In this document: piece after piece, positions 60,847 to 64,000 of the stretch | How positions within the stretch are numbered: the first letter of the stretch is position 1 | How the letters are laid out: each line of letters opens with the position of its first letter | Origin: Actinoplanes sandaracinus | GTDB taxonomy: Bacteria > Actinomycetota > Actinomycetes > Mycobacteriales > Micromonosporaceae | Assembly (NCBI RefSeq): GCF_030009775.1 | Contig: NZ_JASCTH010000017.1 | Location: 169,951-233,950, forward strand | Reading direction: 5' to 3' | Length of the DNA: 64,000 nt | Position numbers and translations under genes: made by a program | Notes under the pieces: generated by a model | The model's database searches: none | What the model was told of the DNA's origin: nothing | The model's input: only the letters and a program-made list of their open reading frames with translations

Positions 60847-63800
60847 ATGTGGCCAAGGATTCTGCCTGCCTGTCTGGCGGCGGGTTTGATGATCGCTGGC
60901 CTTGGTGTGCCGAGCCTGACGATGCCGGCGGCGGCGGCGTGCAGCGATGTTGCCCGTACGGAGTCTGCTGCTTCTGAGTTGGCGGCCGACTGTGGCATGC
61001 CGGTGGTGGTGGACACCTTGCGCAATGAGTATTCGCAGGTGATTGCGCAGCCGGATGGGCGGATGACGTTTGAGTCGTCGGTGTTGCCGGAGCGGGTGCG
61101 GCGTGGTGCGGGGTGGGCGGATGTCGATCTGACGTTGCGTCCCGGCAGTGATGGGCTGCTGCGGCCGGCGGCGTCGGTAGCCGATGTGGCGTTCTCGGGT
61201 GGAGGGCCGGTACCGACGCCGCTGGTCACGCTGACGCGAGGCGGGCGGACGATGACCATGTCGTGGCCGGGCCTGCTGCCGCCTCCCACGATCCTGGATA
61301 ACGCGGCTACCTATTCCGAGGTGTTGTCCGGGGTGGATCTGGTGGTCCGGGCGACGGAGACCGGGTTCACCCACGTCCTGAAGATCAAGTCGGCTGCTGC
61401 GGCGTCGGCGGTCCGGGAGGTCCGGTTCGAGCTGGGCGGTGACGCCGAGGTTGAGGCGGTCGACGGAGGTTTGCGGGCGGTGAGTAACGGCTCGGTGCTC
61501 GCGTCGAGTGAACCCGCGGTGATGTGGGACTCGCGCACCACTGCTCCTGCGGGCCCCCGGACGTTGCGGTCGTTGCAGCAGACGCCGCCGGCCTCGCCGT
61601 CGACGGATGAGGTGGTTGGTGATGCGGCCCGGATGGCGCCGGTGTCGGTGGGGTTGTCCGGCGGGGACCTGGTGCTGCGTCCGGATGCTGCGCTGCTCAA
61701 GGACGCGGTGTTCCCGTTGTATGTCGATCCGGAGTGGTCGATCGCCAAGGTGAAGTGGGCGTATGCGACGAACAACGGGTCGTCCAACTCCGACACCTCC
61801 ACGGCTCGGGTCGGCCATAACCCGGACACGGGGGCTCTGTACCGGTCGTTCTTCCAGTTCAACACGAGCTTCAAGCACTGGACGCTTATCGGGAAGCACA
61901 TCGAGTCCGCCCAGGTGGAGATGGAGTTGGATCACTCCTGGTCCTGCGACAGGACGGTGGCGTCGATGTCCTGGTCTTCGGCTATCAACTCGACGCCGAA
62001 GGCGACCTGGTCGTCCATGGGGTTGTTGCGGCACCTGGCCAGCGCTTCCGGGCGGGCCAATCAGGCCGGTGGGTGCGGGGTGATTCAGGGCGACGAGGAC
62101 ATGGTCTTCAAAGGGGCGGCCGTCACATCATTGATGCAGGACGCGTCGAACCAGAGTTGGCCGGCCGTCGCTTTCGGGTTCACGGCGCGTGATGCCGAGG
62201 GTAAGGGTGAGTCGACGCAGGCACGGTGGAAGAAGTTCAAGCCGGGCAGTGCCAGGTTGAAGGCCGACTATGACACCAGGCCGACCACTCCGACAGATCT
62301 GCAGGTGGCAGGCATGCCGTGCGGCGGCGGCGCGGTGTCGGTAGGGACGCTCAGCCCGACGTTCACGGCGAAATTCCATGACGCTGACGGCGGCGACTCG
62401 CTGACCGGTGCCTTCGAGTGGGTCGAGGTTCCGGCCGGCGGGATGGGTTCGGTCAACGACAACTCGCCGGGCCGAAGGGCCGCACCGCCGAACAAGACCA
62501 ACGTCTCGCCGGGGGCGAGCGCGACTACTGCCACGGTCGCGGTGGAGAAGAACAGGACGTACGCGTTCCGTGCCAGAGCTACTGACGAGTCCCCCTACTC
62601 GCAGACGGGTCCGTGGTCGGCGTGGTGTCAGTTCACGGTGGACACCGCGGTTCCGCAGGTGAAGGGGACGATGATTTCGAACGCCTCTGCGCCGGGGCGG
62701 ACGGTGCGGTTCCGGATCGAGTCGCCTGATGCTGATGTCACCACGTTCCAGTACGGGTGGGATGCGGCGACGAAGGTGGTCGCCGCCTCCGGTACGACGC
62801 CGCGGTTCGCCGAGGTGGAGGTTACTGCCCAGCGGTTCGGAAGAAACGTTCTGAATTTGAAGGCGATTGATGCCACTCTCAATGAGGGCACGGGCTTCTT
62901 CGACTTCCATATCGTGGGGCAACCGTTTGCTCCGGTGGCGCGGTGGGGTCTGGAGGCCTATCCGGGTGTGCCGCAGGCGAGTGCGTTGACCGACCAGGTT
63001 CCCGCGCCGGCTGATTCACCGCTGACCGCCGCGAATGTGAGCTGGCCCGGTGATGCTCGCCTGAAAGACGCGCAGACCGCGACGTTCAACGGAACCTCCT
63101 CAGCGGCGACCACGAGTGCCGCTGTGGTGAATACGGCCGGTTCGTTCAGTGTCGCCGGCTGGGTGCGCCTCGGCGCGCTGCCGGGTGGGGATGTCACGTT
63201 CGCAACGCAGGATGGTGCGGATGCCGCCGGGTTCGAACTCGGTGTGCGCCGTGCCGGTGCCACCCCAGTCCCGTACTGGTCGTTCGCTTTGAAGGACTCC
63301 AGCGCGCAGTCGAGCGGCACCGTCGCAGCGATCGCGCCGACCGCTCTGACTTCGGGTGATGTCGGCCGGTGGGTGCACGTCGCCGGGTCTTTCGACGTGG
63401 TCGAGAAGAAGGTGCGTCTGTTCGTCGACGGCAAGAAGGTGGCCGAGGTCGACCGGTCTGCTGCACCGTGGTCGGCGACGGGTAGGTTCGCGGTTGGCCG
63501 TGGCTTCGCCGGCGGGATGGCGAGCGGGTTCTGGAACGGTGCGATCGCTGATGTCCAGGTCTTCGACCGGGCGCTGGCGCCGGATGACTTCACCGGACGG
63601 CTGGCGTCGGATCCTGACGCCAGTGGATTCGACGAGCCAGGCATCCTGAAGCCCATCCAGGTCGGGGCATGGGATTTCGAGTCTGCAGTCCTGTGCGGTG
63701 TCACCGATCGGCGGGACTCCTGCGAGGCACCCGACCCGAGCACTGCCTGGGGCCGGTGGCTCGCACTGACCCGGGGCGCCGACATCGGCGCCGGTCGCGA

Positions 63801-64000
63801 CGCCAGTGTGAAGGCGTTGTGGCTCGATGATCAGTTCTTCCCGTCCGATGACGGCACGACACCGCAGACCACTTCCGAGTACGGCAGGTCGGCAGTGAAG
63901 ACCGGTACCACCCCGCCGGACGGCGACGGCAACGAGTTGACGTTGTGGCAGGACCGGCAGGTGCTGCGTACCGATCAGTCGTACACGGTCTCGGTGTGGG
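60847..64000 (+). CDS. Very large secreted DNRLRE/LamG-type protein, incomplete at window end
   Basis: The frame is open from ATG 60847 to the last base (1,051 codons, no stop). A signal peptide (MWPRILPACLAAGLMIAGLG to about 34) is followed by a DNRLRE-like region (about 290-480, LYVDPEWSIAKVKWAYA), FN3-like segments (TPTDLQVAG), a LamG/concanavalin-like jellyroll (about 695-918, FSVAGWVRLG and VRLFVDGKKVAEVD) and the start of a second one (VGAWDFESA). In Micromonosporaceae such proteins are often over 2,000 residues and can end in RHS or toxin modules; the end is not visible here. Third positions are less GC-biased than in the chromosome. Confidence 0.85.
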   Translation, partial: MWPRILPACLAAGLMIAGLGVPSLTMPAAAACSDVARTESAASELAADCGMPVVVDTLRNEYSQVIAQPDGRMTFESSVLPERVRRGAGWADVDLTLRPGSDGLLRPAASVADVAFSGGGPVPTPLVTLTRGGRTMTMSWPGLLPPPTILDNAATYSEVLSGVDLVVRATETGFTHVLKIKSAAAASAVREVRFELGGDAEVEAVDGGLRAVSNGSVLASSEPAVMWDSRTTAPAGPRTLRSLQQTPPASPSTDEVVGDAARMAPVSVGLSGGDLVLRPDAALLKDAVFPLYVDPEWSIAKVKWAYATNNGSSNSDTSTARVGHNPDTGALYRSFFQFNTSFKHWTLIGKHIESAQVEMELDHSWSCDRTVASMSWSSAINSTPKATWSSMGLLRHLASASGRANQAGGCGVIQGDEDMVFKGAAVTSLMQDASNQSWPAVAFGFTARDAEGKGESTQARWKKFKPGSARLKADYDTRPTTPTDLQVAGMPCGGGAVSVGTLSPTFTAKFHDADGGDSLTGAFEWVEVPAGGMGSVNDNSPGRRAAPPNKTNVSPGASATTATVAVEKNRTYAFRARATDESPYSQTGPWSAWCQFTVDTAVPQVKGTMISNASAPGRTVRFRIESPDADVTTFQYGWDAATKVVAASGTTPRFAEVEVTAQRFGRNVLNLKAIDATLNEGTGFFDFHIVGQPFAPVARWGLEAYPGVPQASALTDQVPAPADSPLTAANVSWPGDARLKDAQTATFNGTSSAATTSAAVVNTAGSFSVAGWVRLGALPGGDVTFATQDGADAAGFELGVRRAGATPVPYWSFALKDSSAQSSGTVAAIAPTALTSGDVGRWVHVAGSFDVVEKKVRLFVDGKKVAEVDRSAAPWSATGRFAVGRGFAGGMASGFWNGAIADVQVFDRALAPDDFTGRLASDPDASGFDEPGILKPIQVGAWDFESAVLCGVTDRRDSCEAPDPSTAWGRWLALTRGADIGAGRDASVKALWLDDQFFPSDDGTTPQTTSEYGRSAVKTGTTPPDGDGNELTLWQDRQVLRTDQSYTVSVW

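Overview
The window is GC-rich DNA from an actinobacterium, most likely Micromonosporaceae (Actinoplanes or a relative). This is inferred from strong G/C bias at third codon positions, many GTG/TTG starts, a mycothiol-type nitroreductase, a DivIVA-like protein, class F sortase, Eis-type acetyltransferase, and a gene neighbourhood matching the M. tuberculosis Rv2465c-Rv2478c region (ettA, thioesterase, glbO, HNH, DUF5130, pepN, Rv2466c homologue, rpiB). Genus assignment is inference.

Region 1 (about 870-9140) looks like a decayed genomic island next to tRNA-Arg(TCT). It holds an inositol-monophosphatase-like gene, an XRE regulator fused to a phosphoribosyltransferase-like domain, a small Cys-containing protein, a radical SAM/SPASM enzyme, a 54-residue candidate precursor peptide overlapping it by 4 bp, an APH-type kinase, a RecD/TraA-like helicase gene with one in-frame amber codon, and a tyrosine integrase that has lost its N-terminal part. 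The radical SAM-peptide-kinase cassette is the best candidate for an undescribed RiPP-type system.

Region 2 (about 9150-31780) is chromosomal. It has ssb, three separate cobalamin gene groups (cobD-cobQ; cobB; cobC-cobT-cysG with stop/start overlaps), M48 and M20 peptidases, an FAD monooxygenase, an ATP-dependent DNA ligase, a SURF1 protein and a class A penicillin-binding protein. The cobyrinate a,c-diamide synthase (cobB) carries a repetitive tail of about 400 residues (Gly/Gln/Ser/Tyr/Pro-rich) that looks prion-like. Several short tandem-repeat arrays lie between these genes.

Region 3 (about 31780-50310) is a conserved actinobacterial housekeeping block: otsA, ettA, thioesterase, YbjN-like protein, secreted beta-propeller, globin, MscS channel, HNH nuclease, a class F sortase with an adjacent likely substrate, DUF5130, Uma2 nuclease, pepN, mycothiol-dependent nitroreductase, DUF1015, an esterase and rpiB.

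Region 4 (about 50380-59100) mixes an Eis-like acetyltransferase, SDR, glycosyltransferase, an ArsR/SRPBCC pair with a likely operator, a membrane protein with a von Hippel-Lindau beta-type domain, a DUF4142 protein and a DivIVA-like coiled-coil protein.

Region 5 (59566-64000) begins with the 3' half of a tRNA-Gly(TCC) gene plus its terminator. This is the footprint of an element inserted in that tRNA and extending right. It contains heptamer repeats, duplicated 22-bp sites, a LexA-type box and a very large secreted DNRLRE/LamG-type protein that runs off the window.
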